DNA of 64,000 nucleotides from RYN-230 sp963717125 (lineage in GTDB: Bacteria > Actinomycetota > Actinomycetes > Streptosporangiales > Streptosporangiaceae), in NCBI GenBank assembly GCA_963717125.1, contig CAVQVG010000006.1, forward strand, positions 434,001-498,000, read 5' to 3'. Shown here piece after piece: positions 8,773-16,591 of the stretch. The translations under genes and the position numbers were made by a program. How positions within the stretch are numbered: position 1 is the first letter of the stretch; every line of letters begins with the position of its first letter. A model generated the notes under the pieces. That model was given only the letters and a program-made list of their open reading frames with translations, was not told where the DNA came from and searched no databases.

Positions 8773-8912
8773 CCGCGCTGTTCGTCGGCGAGGGAACGGT
8801 GAAGACGCATATCAATCACCTGTTCGCCAAGCTGGGCCTGCGCGATCGCGCCGCGGCCGTGGTGTTCGCGTTCGACCACGACCTGGTACCACCACACAAG
8901 GACCGCGGCTAG
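8773..8912 (+). pseudogene. LuxR-type helix-turn-helix remnant of a response regulator
   Basis: A further frame change (frame 3) reveals the C-terminal end of a LuxR/NarL regulator: ALFVGEGTVKTHINHLFAKL, then GLRDRAAAVVFAFDHDL, ending in a TAG. It directly follows the receiver remnant, so the receiver's second half and the linker are deleted. Its stop overlaps the stop of the convergent MarR gene by four bases. Confidence 0.75.
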
Positions 8913-9424
8913 CGATCCAGCGTCACTTCGTAATCAGGTGACGGCGAGGGCCTGGCGGCGCTGGTAGTGGCAGTTGCGGGCGGTTCAGTCAGTGCGGCGA
9001 TGCATGCAGTGAGCAGGCGCCGCATCTGATCTTGTTCACTGGCATCCAGATTGGCCAGCATGTCTTGCTCGACGCGGCGAACCACGGCGCTGGCCACCTT
9101 AAGCTGGCGGCGCCCGCGGGCGGTCAGCTCGGTCGGCAGGGCCCTGCCGACGGGTGCCTGTGCCGGGCGGGCAACGAGTCCCTGGCGTTCGAGGGCCTGC
9201 AGGAGCACATTCATCGACTGCCGGGTGACGAAGGCGCCGCGGGCAAGCTCGGAGTTGGACAGGCCCGGTCGCTGGGCAAGCAGCTCCAGGCAGGCGTAGT
9301 GGGTGATCGTCATGCCAAGCGGCCTCAGCACGGCCTCCAGGGCGGAGTGCAGGGCGCTCGCGGCCGCCTTCAGCATGTACCCCAGCGATGTGTCCAGCTC
9401 GATTCCGGGCCCGCCTTGACTCAT
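8909..9424 (-). CDS. MarR-family transcriptional regulator
   Basis: A 171-residue winged-helix regulator. Features: LGYMLKAAASALHSALEAVL (dimerisation helix), GMTITHYACLELLAQRPGLSNSELA (helix-turn-helix), FVTRQSMNVLLQALERQGL (recognition helix) and a wing with the usual LT..GR. The ATG at 9424 is chosen because the helix pattern begins just after it; in-frame extension upstream would run through the operator. Two perfect inverted repeats lie between this gene and the divergent VOC gene, so it probably represses both. The ligand is unknown. Confidence 0.9.
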   Translation of the reverse strand: MSQGGPGIELDTSLGYMLKAAASALHSALEAVLRPLGMTITHYACLELLAQRPGLSNSELARGAFVTRQSMNVLLQALERQGLVARPAQAPVGRALPTELTARGRRQLKVASAVVRRVEQDMLANLDASEQDQMRRLLTACIAALTEPPATATTSAARPSPSPDYEVTLDR

Positions 9425-9440
9425 GTCAGTATTCTGACAT
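9423..9440. promoter_or_regulatory. MarR operator 1: ATGTCAG-N4-CTGACAT
   Basis: A perfect inverted repeat with seven-base arms around TATT. It touches the MarR start codon, so binding would block MarR expression. Operator 2 shares the core. Confidence 0.75.
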
Positions 9441-9451
9441 ACATTGGGGTG

Positions 9452-9467
9452 TGTCAGAAGACTGACA
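9452..9467. promoter_or_regulatory. MarR operator 2: TGTCAG-N4-CTGACA
   Basis: A second perfect six-base inverted repeat, spacer AAGA. Its centre lies 28 bases from that of operator 1, and it is just upstream of the VOC gene. Confidence 0.75.
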
Positions 9468-9488
9468 TACCATGAGGGGGTAAGAATC

Positions 9489-9857
9489 GTGGCCGTCACC
9501 GGACCCGACTTCATTTCACTGCAGGTGCGCGACCTGGAGCGTTCCGCCGCTTTCTACGAGCGGTACCTGGGGCTGAAGCGCTCCGACGCAGGACCGCCGC
9601 ACGCCGTCGTGTTCGGCACCAAGCCGATCGCGTTCGCCGTCCGCGACGTCGTCGCGGGCACCGACCTGGACGCGATCGCGCAGCCGGGCCAGGGGATGGC
9701 GCTGTGGCTGCACGCCCCCGACGCGCAGGACATCCACGACGCCCTCGCCGCCGCCGGCACGACGATCGTCTCAGCGCCCGTCAACGGGCCGTTCGGCCGC
9801 ACTTTCACGTTCGCGGACCCCGACGGCTACCAGGTGACCCTCCACGACCGCGGCTGA
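9489..9857 (+). CDS. VOC-family (glyoxalase/bleomycin resistance-like) protein
   Basis: A 122-residue single VOC domain: FISLQVRDLERSAAFYERYLGL at the start and GRTFTFADPDGYQVTLHD at the end, the two halves of the beta-alpha-beta-beta-beta fold. Metal ligands are not fully certain; a Glu near the C-terminal strand is absent, replaced by Thr/His. The GTG at 9489 follows GAGGGGG by eight bases. It is divergent from the MarR gene and shares its twin operators, so it is probably the regulated detoxification or resistance gene. Substrate unknown. Confidence 0.82.
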   Translation: MAVTGPDFISLQVRDLERSAAFYERYLGLKRSDAGPPHAVVFGTKPIAFAVRDVVAGTDLDAIAQPGQGMALWLHAPDAQDIHDALAAAGTTIVSAPVNGPFGRTFTFADPDGYQVTLHDRG

Positions 9858-9920
9858 GCCGGGCGTCCTGGTCCCTTCCTGACCTGCCTTAACTTGTTAT
9901 TTAACCTGCTGGCCGTGCAA

Positions 9921-10904
9921 CTAGCGCGCGAAGACCCGGCTGGCCCGCACGTCGGCGTCGCTGATCTGCATCAGGTCGGCCCGGCCGATCCGGCCGCCCG
10001 CCGCGACCAGGCGGCGGGCCTGGCGCAGCCGCATCCGGTCGATGGCGTTCCGGATGCTGCGCGCGTTGGCGAACCGCGGCTGCTGCATGCGCAGCCCGAC
10101 GTATTCGCGGAACGCCGCCTGGGCGGCGGGGCAGAGCTGGTACTGCTCCCGGTCCAGCAGCAGCGCCGCGATCTGGATCAGCTCGTCCAGGGTGAAGTCG
10201 GGAAAGTCGATGTGGTGCGCCACCCGGGAGGCCATCCCGGGGTTGGACCGGAAGAACACGTCCATCCGGTCCGCGTAGCCGGCCAGGATGACGACCAGGT
10301 CCTCCCGGTTGGCCTCCATGAACTGGAGCAGGATCTCGATGGCCTCCTGGCCGTAGTCCCGCTCGTTCTCCGGCCGGTACAGGTAGTAGGCCTCGTCGAT
10401 GAGCAGCACGCCGCCCATGGCCCGCTTCAGCACCTCTTTCGTCTTCGGTGCGGTGTGCCCGACGTACTGCCCGACCAGGTCGTCCCGGGTCACGCTGACC
10501 AGCTGGCCGGTGCGCAGGTAGCCGAGCTCGCGGAGCAGCGCGCCCATGTGCATGGCCACCGTGGTCTTGCCGGTGCCCGGGCTGCCGGTGAAGCACATGT
10601 GCAGGCTGGGCCGCGACGACGTCAGCCCGTAGCGCTGCCGGAGCCGGTCCACCAGCAGCAGCGCGGCGATCTCCCGGACCCGGGCCTTGACCGGGGCCAG
10701 GCCGACGAACTCGCGGTCGAACTCGTCGAGCATCTGGGACAGCCGCTGCGCCTGCTGCTCCTCGCTGAGCTCGACGGTGTCTCCGGCGGCCAGCGGGGGC
10801 GGGCCGGGCTCCCCGGCTGGCTCGCCGGCTTCCCCGGCTTCCCCGGCTGGCCCGCCGGCGGCCGGGCGCGGCATCCCGAAGCCGCGCGGAGCCGGCTTGC
10901 TCAT
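9921..10904 (-). CDS. cbbX: CbbX, red-type RuBisCO activase (AAA+)
   Basis: A 327-residue AAA+ ATPase. Walker A is GSPGTGKTT, Walker B is GVLLIDEAYYLY, and the second region of homology has NPGMASRVAHHIDFPDF. CbbX remodels inhibited red-type RuBisCO by pulling on the C-terminus of the large subunit. The first 50 residues are a low-complexity Gly/Ala/Glu/Pro extension before the conserved LSEEQQAQRLSQMLDE. The start overlaps the cbbS stop by four bases. Third structural gene of the cbb operon. Confidence 0.95.
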   Translation of the reverse strand: MSKPAPRGFGMPRPAAGGPAGEAGEAGEPAGEPGPPPLAAGDTVELSEEQQAQRLSQMLDEFDREFVGLAPVKARVREIAALLLVDRLRQRYGLTSSRPSLHMCFTGSPGTGKTTVAMHMGALLRELGYLRTGQLVSVTRDDLVGQYVGHTAPKTKEVLKRAMGGVLLIDEAYYLYRPENERDYGQEAIEILLQFMEANREDLVVILAGYADRMDVFFRSNPGMASRVAHHIDFPDFTLDELIQIAALLLDREQYQLCPAAQAAFREYVGLRMQQPRFANARSIRNAIDRMRLRQARRLVAAGGRIGRADLMQISDADVRASRVFAR

Positions 10905-11344
10905 CCGGGCTGACCCATCCCGTTGCTGGCGTACCGGTCGCCGGAGGGGCGTTCGGCCGCGTAGGGGTGGAGAGAGTAGTGGATCCGGCGGTCAGCGGCC
11001 TGCTGCCGGTCCAGCCGGAAGCCGGGCTCGCTGGCCGGCCGTTGCACGATGAAGCTGAGCGCGGTGGTCTGCCGGCCCAGGCTGGCGTCGTACGCCGACA
11101 CCCGGACGTACTGCTCCGGGTAGGCGCGGCGGCAGGCCGCGACCTCGCGGCAGCCCGCGGCCGCGTCGGCGATGTCGAACATGGGCAGGCCCCACATCTC
11201 CCACAGCACGTTGCGCGGGTGCGGGTCGTCGGTGAACTCCACCGCGACGGCCCAGCCCTGGTCCACCGCGTACTGCAGCTGCGCGGCGATCTCATCGTCG
11301 GTCAGGTCCGGCAGGTAGGAAAAGGTGCCCTGGGTGATCCGCAT
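10901..11344 (-). CDS. cbbS: RuBisCO small subunit, red type
   Basis: A 147-residue small subunit. It starts with MRITQGTFSYLPDLTD and has AVAVEFTDDPHPRNVLWEMWGLPMFD, the hallmark of the small subunit core. A C-terminal extension after FIVQRPASEPGF (about residues 105-147) matches the beta-hairpin tail found only in red-type (form IC/ID-like) enzymes, which replaces the longer loop of green-type subunits. It lies 14 bases downstream of cbbL and overlaps cbbX by four bases. Confidence 0.95.
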   Translation of the reverse strand: MRITQGTFSYLPDLTDDEIAAQLQYAVDQGWAVAVEFTDDPHPRNVLWEMWGLPMFDIADAAAGCREVAACRRAYPEQYVRVSAYDASLGRQTTALSFIVQRPASEPGFRLDRQQAADRRIHYSLHPYAAERPSGDRYASNGMGQPG

Positions 11345-11358
11345 CTCGGCTGCTCCGG

Positions 11359-12780
11359 TCAGGAAGGGGTGGCGACGACGTCGGGCGTGTCGGTGGACTC
11401 GTAGTTGAAGGTGATGTCACCCCAGGTGTCCAGGGCCACCTGCAGCGGCTGGCAGAGCCTGGCCGCGTCGGCCAGGATCCGCTCGCCCTCGCGCCGGTAA
11501 TCCCGGCCCTCGTTCCGCGCCTTGATCATCGCCTCCACGGCCACCCGGTTGGCGGTGGCGCCCGCCGCGATGCCCATCGGGTGGCCGATGGTGCCGCCGC
11601 CGAACTGGAGCACCACGTCCTCGCCGAGATAGCCGAGCAGTTGCGGCATCTGGGCGGCGTGGATGCCGCCGGAGGCGACCGGCATGGTGGCCGGCAGCGA
11701 GCCCCAGTCCTGGTCGAAGTACAGGCCGTGGCCCAGGTCGGCCGGCACCTGCGCGCCGCGCAGCGTGTCGTAGTAGCCGCGCACCATGGCCGGGTCGCCT
11801 TCCAGCTTGCCGACCACCGTGCCGGCGTGCAGGTGGTCCACGCCGATCAGCCGGCACCACTTGGCGATGACCCGGAAGCTCACCCCGTGCGCCTTCTGCC
11901 GGGTGTAGGTGCCGTGGCCGGCCCGGTGCAGGTGCAGGAGGACCCCGTTGCGGCGAGCCCAGCGGGACAGCGACTGCAGCGCCGTGTAGCCCACGGTCAG
12001 GTCGGCCATGATGATCACGCTGCCCAGGTCCCTCGCGAACTCGGCGCGCTCGTACATGTCCTCCATGGTGGCCGCGGTCACGTTCAGGTAGTGGCCCTTG
12101 ATCTCGCCGGTCCGCTCTTCGGCCCGGTGCACCGCCTCCATCGTGAACAGGTACCGGTCCCGCCAGCGCATGAACGGCTGCGAGTTGATGTTCTCGTCGT
12201 CCTTGGTGAAGTCGAGCCCGCCGCGCAGCGCCTCGTAGACCACCCGGCCGTAGTTCCGCGCGGACAGCCCCAGCTTGGGCTTGGTCGTCGCGCCGAGCAG
12301 CGGCCGGCCGTACTTGTTCAGGTACTCGCGTTCCATCACGATGCCGTGCGGCGGGCCCTGGAACGTCTTGACGTAGGCCAGCGGGATCCGCATGTCCTCC
12401 AGGCGCAGCGCCTTGAGCGCCTTGAAGCCGAACACGTTGCCGATGATGGACGACGTGAGGTTGGCGATCGAGCCTTCCTCGAACAGGTCGATGTCGTACG
12501 CGATGGCGGCGATGTACTCGCCGTCCCGGCCGGGCACCGGGTCAACCCGGTAACACTTGGCCTGGTAGTGCTCGTAGGCGGTGAGCTGGTCGGTCCACAC
12601 CACGGTCCAGGTGGCGGTGGACGACTCGCCGGCCACCGCCGCGCCGGCCTCCTCGGGCGGCACCCCGGGCTGCGGGGTGATCCGGAACGCGGCCAGCACG
12701 TCGGTGTCCTTGGGCACGTAGTCCGGCGCGTAGTAGCCCATCTGGGCGTACGGGATCACGCCCGCGTTCCAGCGCTCCAT
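11359..12780 (-). CDS. cbbL: RuBisCO large subunit, form I red type
   Basis: A 473-residue large subunit that carboxylates ribulose 1,5-bisphosphate. Catalytic motifs are intact: K167 and K169 in TTKPKLG, the carbamylated K193 with D195 and E196 in GGLDFTKDDE, H285-R286 in LHLHRAGHG, loop 6 K325 in GTVVGKLEG, then VASGGIH and FGGGTIGHP. The ATG at 12780 follows GGAGG. First structural gene of cbbLSX, 85 bases downstream of cbbR on the same strand. Whether it is form IC, ID-like or the proposed IE needs a tree. The short C-terminus fits CbbX recognition. Confidence 0.97.
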   Translation of the reverse strand: MERWNAGVIPYAQMGYYAPDYVPKDTDVLAAFRITPQPGVPPEEAGAAVAGESSTATWTVVWTDQLTAYEHYQAKCYRVDPVPGRDGEYIAAIAYDIDLFEEGSIANLTSSIIGNVFGFKALKALRLEDMRIPLAYVKTFQGPPHGIVMEREYLNKYGRPLLGATTKPKLGLSARNYGRVVYEALRGGLDFTKDDENINSQPFMRWRDRYLFTMEAVHRAEERTGEIKGHYLNVTAATMEDMYERAEFARDLGSVIIMADLTVGYTALQSLSRWARRNGVLLHLHRAGHGTYTRQKAHGVSFRVIAKWCRLIGVDHLHAGTVVGKLEGDPAMVRGYYDTLRGAQVPADLGHGLYFDQDWGSLPATMPVASGGIHAAQMPQLLGYLGEDVVLQFGGGTIGHPMGIAAGATANRVAVEAMIKARNEGRDYRREGERILADAARLCQPLQVALDTWGDITFNYESTDTPDVVATPS

Positions 12781-12862
12781 GGTTCCTCCGGCGTCGGGTG
12801 CGGTGCTGTCGTCTTCACCCTGCCAGCCGGGATGCCGGTCGTCTATTGAGAGTTTGGCATGG

Positions 12863-12879
12863 ACTCTAAAGCTTAGAGT
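12863..12879. promoter_or_regulatory. Palindrome ACTCTAA-AGC-TTAGAGT upstream of cbbL
   Basis: Perfect seven-base arms around AGC, overlapping the cbbR stop codon and lying about 85-100 bases upstream of the cbbL start. It is the only AT-rich inverted repeat between the genes and a candidate CbbR operator; a transcription-stop role is less likely without a T run. Confidence 0.45.
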
Positions 12880-13780
12880 TAACAGTTGGCGGACGGAAGC
12901 CGCCGTGGCCGAGCACGTGCTCGAGCAGGCGGTCGCCCGCTGGTGGCAGCGGGCCCGGATGGGCGACCAGGTACCAGTCGCGATGCAGCGGCGTGCCCGG
13001 GACCGGGAGCTCGCTCAGCCGGCCGTCGGCCAGCTCGGCGGCCACCGCGTCCCGGGACACCAGGGTGACGCCCAGGCCCACGCTGGCCGAGCCGCGGATG
13101 GCCCCGTTGGAGCCGACCATCAGGGCCGGCGGGGTGATGTCCAGTTCGGTCAGCAGCGCGTCGGTGGCGGCCCGGGTGCCCGAGCCGGGCTCGCGGAGCA
13201 GCCAGGCCTGCCGGGCCAGCCAGGGCAGGAGGCCGCCGCTGGCTTCGAGCGCGTCGGCGGCCAGCCCGGGCGCGGCCACCACCACGAGCTGGTGCGGGCG
13301 GACGGCCAGCACCCGGACCTCCCAGCCCGGCTCGGGCCGGCCGCCGAGCACCAGGTCCACCTGGTGCCGGTCGAGCAGCGCGCGGACCCGTTCCCGATTC
13401 CCCGCCTCTAGCCGAACGCCCATCCGTGGATGCCGGGACCGGAAGCCGCCCAGTAGTCCGGGCGCGATCTGCTCGGCCGCCGTAGTGACCGCGGCGATGC
13501 GCAGCTCGCCGCGCTCCGGGTCGGCGGCGGCCGCGGCGGCCAGCCGGGCCTCGTCCAGCAGCCCGAGGATGCGCCGGACGTAATCCGCGTAGGCCTGGCC
13601 GGCCCCGGTCAGCCGCAGCCCGCGGCCGTCCGGCTGGAGCAGTGGCACGCCGAGCGACTTCTGCAGCGCGGCCAGCGAGGCGGACACCGCGGCCTGGGTC
13701 ACCACCAGCTGCTGGGCGGCCGCGCGGACGGAGCCGGTCTCGGCCACGGCCAGGAACGTGCGCAGCTGGTTCAGCGTCAT
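12866..13780 (-). CDS. cbbR: LysR-family regulator, CbbR-like
   Basis: A 304-residue LysR protein: an N-terminal helix-turn-helix (MTLNQLRTFLAVAETGSVRA, then LVVTQAAVSASLAALQKSLG) and a substrate-binding effector domain. It is 85 bases upstream of cbbL on the same strand, so it is assigned as the Calvin cycle regulator by context. Classical cbbR genes are divergent from cbbL, so the tandem order is slightly unusual. Its own start faces the acVLRF1 gene across 58 bases that include AACCC-TG-GGGTT, a possible binding site. Confidence 0.88.
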   Translation of the reverse strand: MTLNQLRTFLAVAETGSVRAAAQQLVVTQAAVSASLAALQKSLGVPLLQPDGRGLRLTGAGQAYADYVRRILGLLDEARLAAAAAADPERGELRIAAVTTAAEQIAPGLLGGFRSRHPRMGVRLEAGNRERVRALLDRHQVDLVLGGRPEPGWEVRVLAVRPHQLVVVAAPGLAADALEASGGLLPWLARQAWLLREPGSGTRAATDALLTELDITPPALMVGSNGAIRGSASVGLGVTLVSRDAVAAELADGRLSELPVPGTPLHRDWYLVAHPGPLPPAGDRLLEHVLGHGGFRPPTVNSKL

Positions 13781-13824
13781 GGGGAGCCGCCCGACAGTTA
13801 ACCCTGGGGTTGTTGTTTCTGGGC

Positions 13825-13830
13825 TATTCT
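13825..13830 (+). promoter_or_regulatory. -10 box TATTCT, probable leaderless start
   Basis: TATTCT ends eight bases before the GTG at 13839; no ribosome binding site is seen. Confidence 0.4.
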
Positions 13831-13838
13831 AAACTTCT

Positions 13839-14549
13839 GTGCTAGAGGGTGCGCGGCCGCGCTGGATCGAGGTGAGCCCGGAGCGGTTCGCCGGCTGGAT
13901 CGCCGGGCTGGCCGACCGGCACGGCGGCCCGCTCGGCCTCGAGGCGGGGCCGGACGTGGTGCTGTTCCGCGCGGCGGACGGCGCGGCCGCGGCCTGCTAC
14001 CCGCCGTTCCCGCCGCTGGCCGCGGGTGAGCCGGGGACCGAGCCGCCGCCCGGCACGGTACGGGCCGTGGTCCGGCAGGCGCACCGGATCGCGGCGCACG
14101 CCGCCGCGGACCGCACCGTCGGCGTGCTGCTGGTCCGGCTGGGCGGCTACGCGGCCGGCGTGTTCACCGGCGCCCCGCCGCGGCTGGCCGACTCCAAGGT
14201 GGGCTCGCGGCTGGTGCACGGGCGCAGCGCGGCCGGCGGCCAGTCCCAGCACCGCTTCGCCCGGCGCCGGGACAAGCAGGCGACCGAGGCGCTCACCGCG
14301 GCGGCGGACACCGCGGTGAGGGTGTTCGGCCGGTACGGCGGCCCGCTGGACGCGGTAGTGCTGGGTGGGGACCGGCGTGCGATGGCCGGGCTGCGCGAGG
14401 ACCCGCGGCTGCAGCCGTACTTCGATCTCGCGGTGGACCGGTTCCTCACCGTGCCCGATCCCCGGCTGGTGGTGCTGAAGGACACGCCGCGGCTGTTCCG
14501 CGCCATCCGCATCCAGCTCACCGAACCCGCTGGTGGCAAGACCACGTAG
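13839..14549 (+). CDS. acVLRF1-type peptidyl-tRNA hydrolase / release factor
   Basis: A 236-residue protein of the actinobacterial Vms1-like release factor family. The catalytic-like GGQ variant appears in VHGRSAAGGQSQHRFARRRDKQ (about residues 127-148), followed by an eRF1-like domain with VVLGGDRRAMAGL and LTVPDPRLVVL. Family members release nascent chains from stalled 60S/50S-type complexes in ribosome quality control; that role is known for homologues, not shown here. The GTG at 13839 is probably leaderless. Divergent from cbbR. Confidence 0.82.
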   Translation: MLEGARPRWIEVSPERFAGWIAGLADRHGGPLGLEAGPDVVLFRAADGAAAACYPPFPPLAAGEPGTEPPPGTVRAVVRQAHRIAAHAAADRTVGVLLVRLGGYAAGVFTGAPPRLADSKVGSRLVHGRSAAGGQSQHRFARRRDKQATEALTAAADTAVRVFGRYGGPLDAVVLGGDRRAMAGLREDPRLQPYFDLAVDRFLTVPDPRLVVLKDTPRLFRAIRIQLTEPAGGKTT

Positions 14550-14605
14550 GCTGGAGGGCGGCCCCGCGGCATCGCCGCTTCCCCTTTCGCGCTGTTGGAG
14601 TGGTT

Positions 14606-16204
14606 ATGATCGCCGCGTCCGGCCTGGAGCTGCGCGCTGGCGCGCAGCTGCTGCTGGCCGGGGCCAGTTTCCAGATCGGGCCCGGGGACAAGGTCGGCCT
14701 GGTCGGCCGGAACGGCGCGGGCAAGACCACGCTGGCCCGGGTGCTGGCGGGGGAGGCGCAGCCGGCCGCCGGCACGGTGCGCCGCGGCGAGCGCATCGGC
14801 TACCTGCCGCAGGACACCCGGTCCGGTGATCTGGGCGGGCTGGCCCTGGACCGGGTGCTGTCCGGGCGTGGCCTGGACGAGCTGCGGGCCGGGATGCGGG
14901 CTGCGGAACAGCAGATGTCCGACGGCGCGCCGAGCCGGCGGGACGCCGCGGTACGCCGCTACGGGCAGCTCGAGGAGCGGCTGGCCATGCTGGGCGGCTA
15001 CGCCGCCGAGGCGGAGGCCTCCTCGATCGCGTCCAGCCTCGGGCTGCCCGACCGGGTGCTGGCCCAGCCGCTGGAAACGCTGTCCGGCGGGCAGCGGCGC
15101 CGGGTCGAGCTGGCCCGGATCCTGTTCGCCGACGCGCAGACGCTGCTGCTCGACGAGCCCACCAACCACCTGGACGCCGACTCGGTGACCTGGCTCCGCG
15201 ACCACCTGCGCGCGTTCCGCGGCGGGCTGGTGGTGATCAGCCACGACACCGCGCTGCTCGAGGCGCTGGTCAGCAAGGTGTTCTACCTGGACGCGGACAC
15301 CCACCAGCTGGACATCTACAACGTGGGCTGGCAGGCCTACCTGCAGCAGCGGGAGACCGACGCGCGGCGCCGCCGCCGCGAGCACGCCAACGCGAGCCGG
15401 CAGGCCGCCTCGCTGCAGGCGCAGGCGGACAAGATGCGGGCCAAGGCGACCAAGGCCAGGGCGGCCCAGGGCATGCAGCGGCGCGCCGAGCGGCTGCTCG
15501 CCGGGGTGGCGGCCGAGCGGGCCCCGCAGCGGGTGGCCCGGCTGCGCTTCCCCGATCCGGCGCCGTGCGGGCGGGTCCCGCTGGCCGCGGCCGGCCTGTC
15601 CAAGTCGTACGGCTCGCTCGAGGTGTTCACCGACGTCAGCGTGGCGGTGGACCGGGGGGCGAGGATCGTGGTGCTCGGCCTGAACGGGGCGGGCAAGACC
15701 ACGTTGCTGCGGCTGCTGGCCGGCCAGGAGAAGCCGGACACCGGCGAGGTCACCCCCGGCCACGGCCTGCGCCTCGGCTACTACGCGCAGGAGCACGAGA
15801 CGCTGGACGGCCAGCGCACCGTGCTGGAGAACATGCGTGCCGCCGCGCCGGACCTGCTCGACCCCGAGCAGCGGCGCATCCTGGGCTCGTTCCTGTTCTC
15901 CGGCGACGCGGTGGACAAGCCGGCCAGCGTGCTGTCCGGCGGGGAGAAGACCCGGCTCGCGCTCGCCCTGCTGGTGGTGTCCGGGGCCAACGTGCTGCTG
16001 CTGGACGAGCCGACCAACAACCTGGACCCGGCCAGCCGGGACGAGATCCTGGCCGCGCTGCGCCGCTACCAGGGTGCGATCGTGCTGGTCACCCACGACG
16101 AGGGGGCGGTCGAGGCGCTGTCCCCGGAGCGGGTCATCCTGCTGCCCGACGGCGTGGAGGACACCTGGAGCGAGGGGCTGGCGGACCTGGTGACCCTAGC
16201 GTGA
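14606..16204 (+). CDS. ABC-F family ATPase
   Basis: A 532-residue soluble protein with two ABC domains and no membrane segments. The first Walker A is GRNGAGKTT, signature LSGGQRRR; the second is GLNGAGKTT, signature LSGGEKTR; each is followed by DEPTN. A charged linker of about 80 residues (RRRREHANASRQAASL and following) separates them, as in ABC-F translation factors. The ATG at 14606 has TTGGAG five bases upstream, preferred over GTG at 14600. Whether it protects ribosomes from antibiotics or serves general translation cannot be told. It follows another ribosome-linked gene, acVLRF1. Confidence 0.9.
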   Translation: MIAASGLELRAGAQLLLAGASFQIGPGDKVGLVGRNGAGKTTLARVLAGEAQPAAGTVRRGERIGYLPQDTRSGDLGGLALDRVLSGRGLDELRAGMRAAEQQMSDGAPSRRDAAVRRYGQLEERLAMLGGYAAEAEASSIASSLGLPDRVLAQPLETLSGGQRRRVELARILFADAQTLLLDEPTNHLDADSVTWLRDHLRAFRGGLVVISHDTALLEALVSKVFYLDADTHQLDIYNVGWQAYLQQRETDARRRRREHANASRQAASLQAQADKMRAKATKARAAQGMQRRAERLLAGVAAERAPQRVARLRFPDPAPCGRVPLAAAGLSKSYGSLEVFTDVSVAVDRGARIVVLGLNGAGKTTLLRLLAGQEKPDTGEVTPGHGLRLGYYAQEHETLDGQRTVLENMRAAAPDLLDPEQRRILGSFLFSGDAVDKPASVLSGGEKTRLALALLVVSGANVLLLDEPTNNLDPASRDEILAALRRYQGAIVLVTHDEGAVEALSPERVILLPDGVEDTWSEGLADLVTLA

Positions 16205-16232
16205 CGGGCAACGCGGGGCTGGGCGAAAAAGT

Positions 16233-16284
16233 AGTGATCACTTACCCGGATGTAGGTAGCCGATCCGCTACCGATGCGTGATCA
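16233..16284. promoter_or_regulatory. Three GATC sites upstream of small HTH gene
   Basis: AGTGATCACT at 16233-16242 is a perfect ten-base palindrome; CGATCC (GATC at 16262) and GTGATCAT (GATC at 16280) follow. They fill the 127-base gap before the HTH gene and are candidate autoregulatory sites. Confidence 0.4.
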
Positions 16285-16331
16285 TGAGTGGGACGTAACG
16301 CAGCGGTCACTTCAGTTCACGGGAGGTACGC

Positions 16332-16553
16332 GTGACCGAGACCCTCAAGAAAGGCACCAGGGTCACCGGTGCCGACCGCACCAAGCTCGCGTCGGACCTG
16401 AAGAAGAGGTATGACGCGGGCGAGAGCATCCGGTCGCTGGCCGCCGCAACCGGCCGGTCCTATGGCTTCGTGCACCGTATCTTGTCGGAAAACGGGGTTT
16501 CGTTGCGCGGCCGCGGTGGGGCCACCCGGGGCAAGGCGCGGGCCAAGCGCTGA
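16332..16553 (+). CDS. Small helix-turn-helix DNA-binding protein
   Basis: A 73-residue basic protein: a Lys-rich head, DRTKLASDLKKRYDAGESIR, a helix-turn-helix SLAAATGRSYGFVHRILSEN, and a Gly/Arg/Lys tail (RGRGGATRGKARAKR) suited to DNA contact. It resembles the small actinobacterial family that includes the Streptomyces GATC-binding nucleoid protein Gbn (from memory, to be checked). The GTG follows GGGAGG. The enoyl-CoA hydratase gene follows within 40 bases. Confidence 0.85.
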   Translation: MTETLKKGTRVTGADRTKLASDLKKRYDAGESIRSLAAATGRSYGFVHRILSENGVSLRGRGGATRGKARAKR

Positions 16554-16591
16554 CCGGCACTGACATCGGCCTCGCCCGCGCTGGCCTGCGG

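Noticed and set aside
10809..10860. Repeat CCCCGGCTGGC near the cbbX start as a regulatory array
   Set aside because: It encodes the Gly/Ala/Glu/Pro-rich N-terminal extension of CbbX and is best explained as low-complexity coding sequence.
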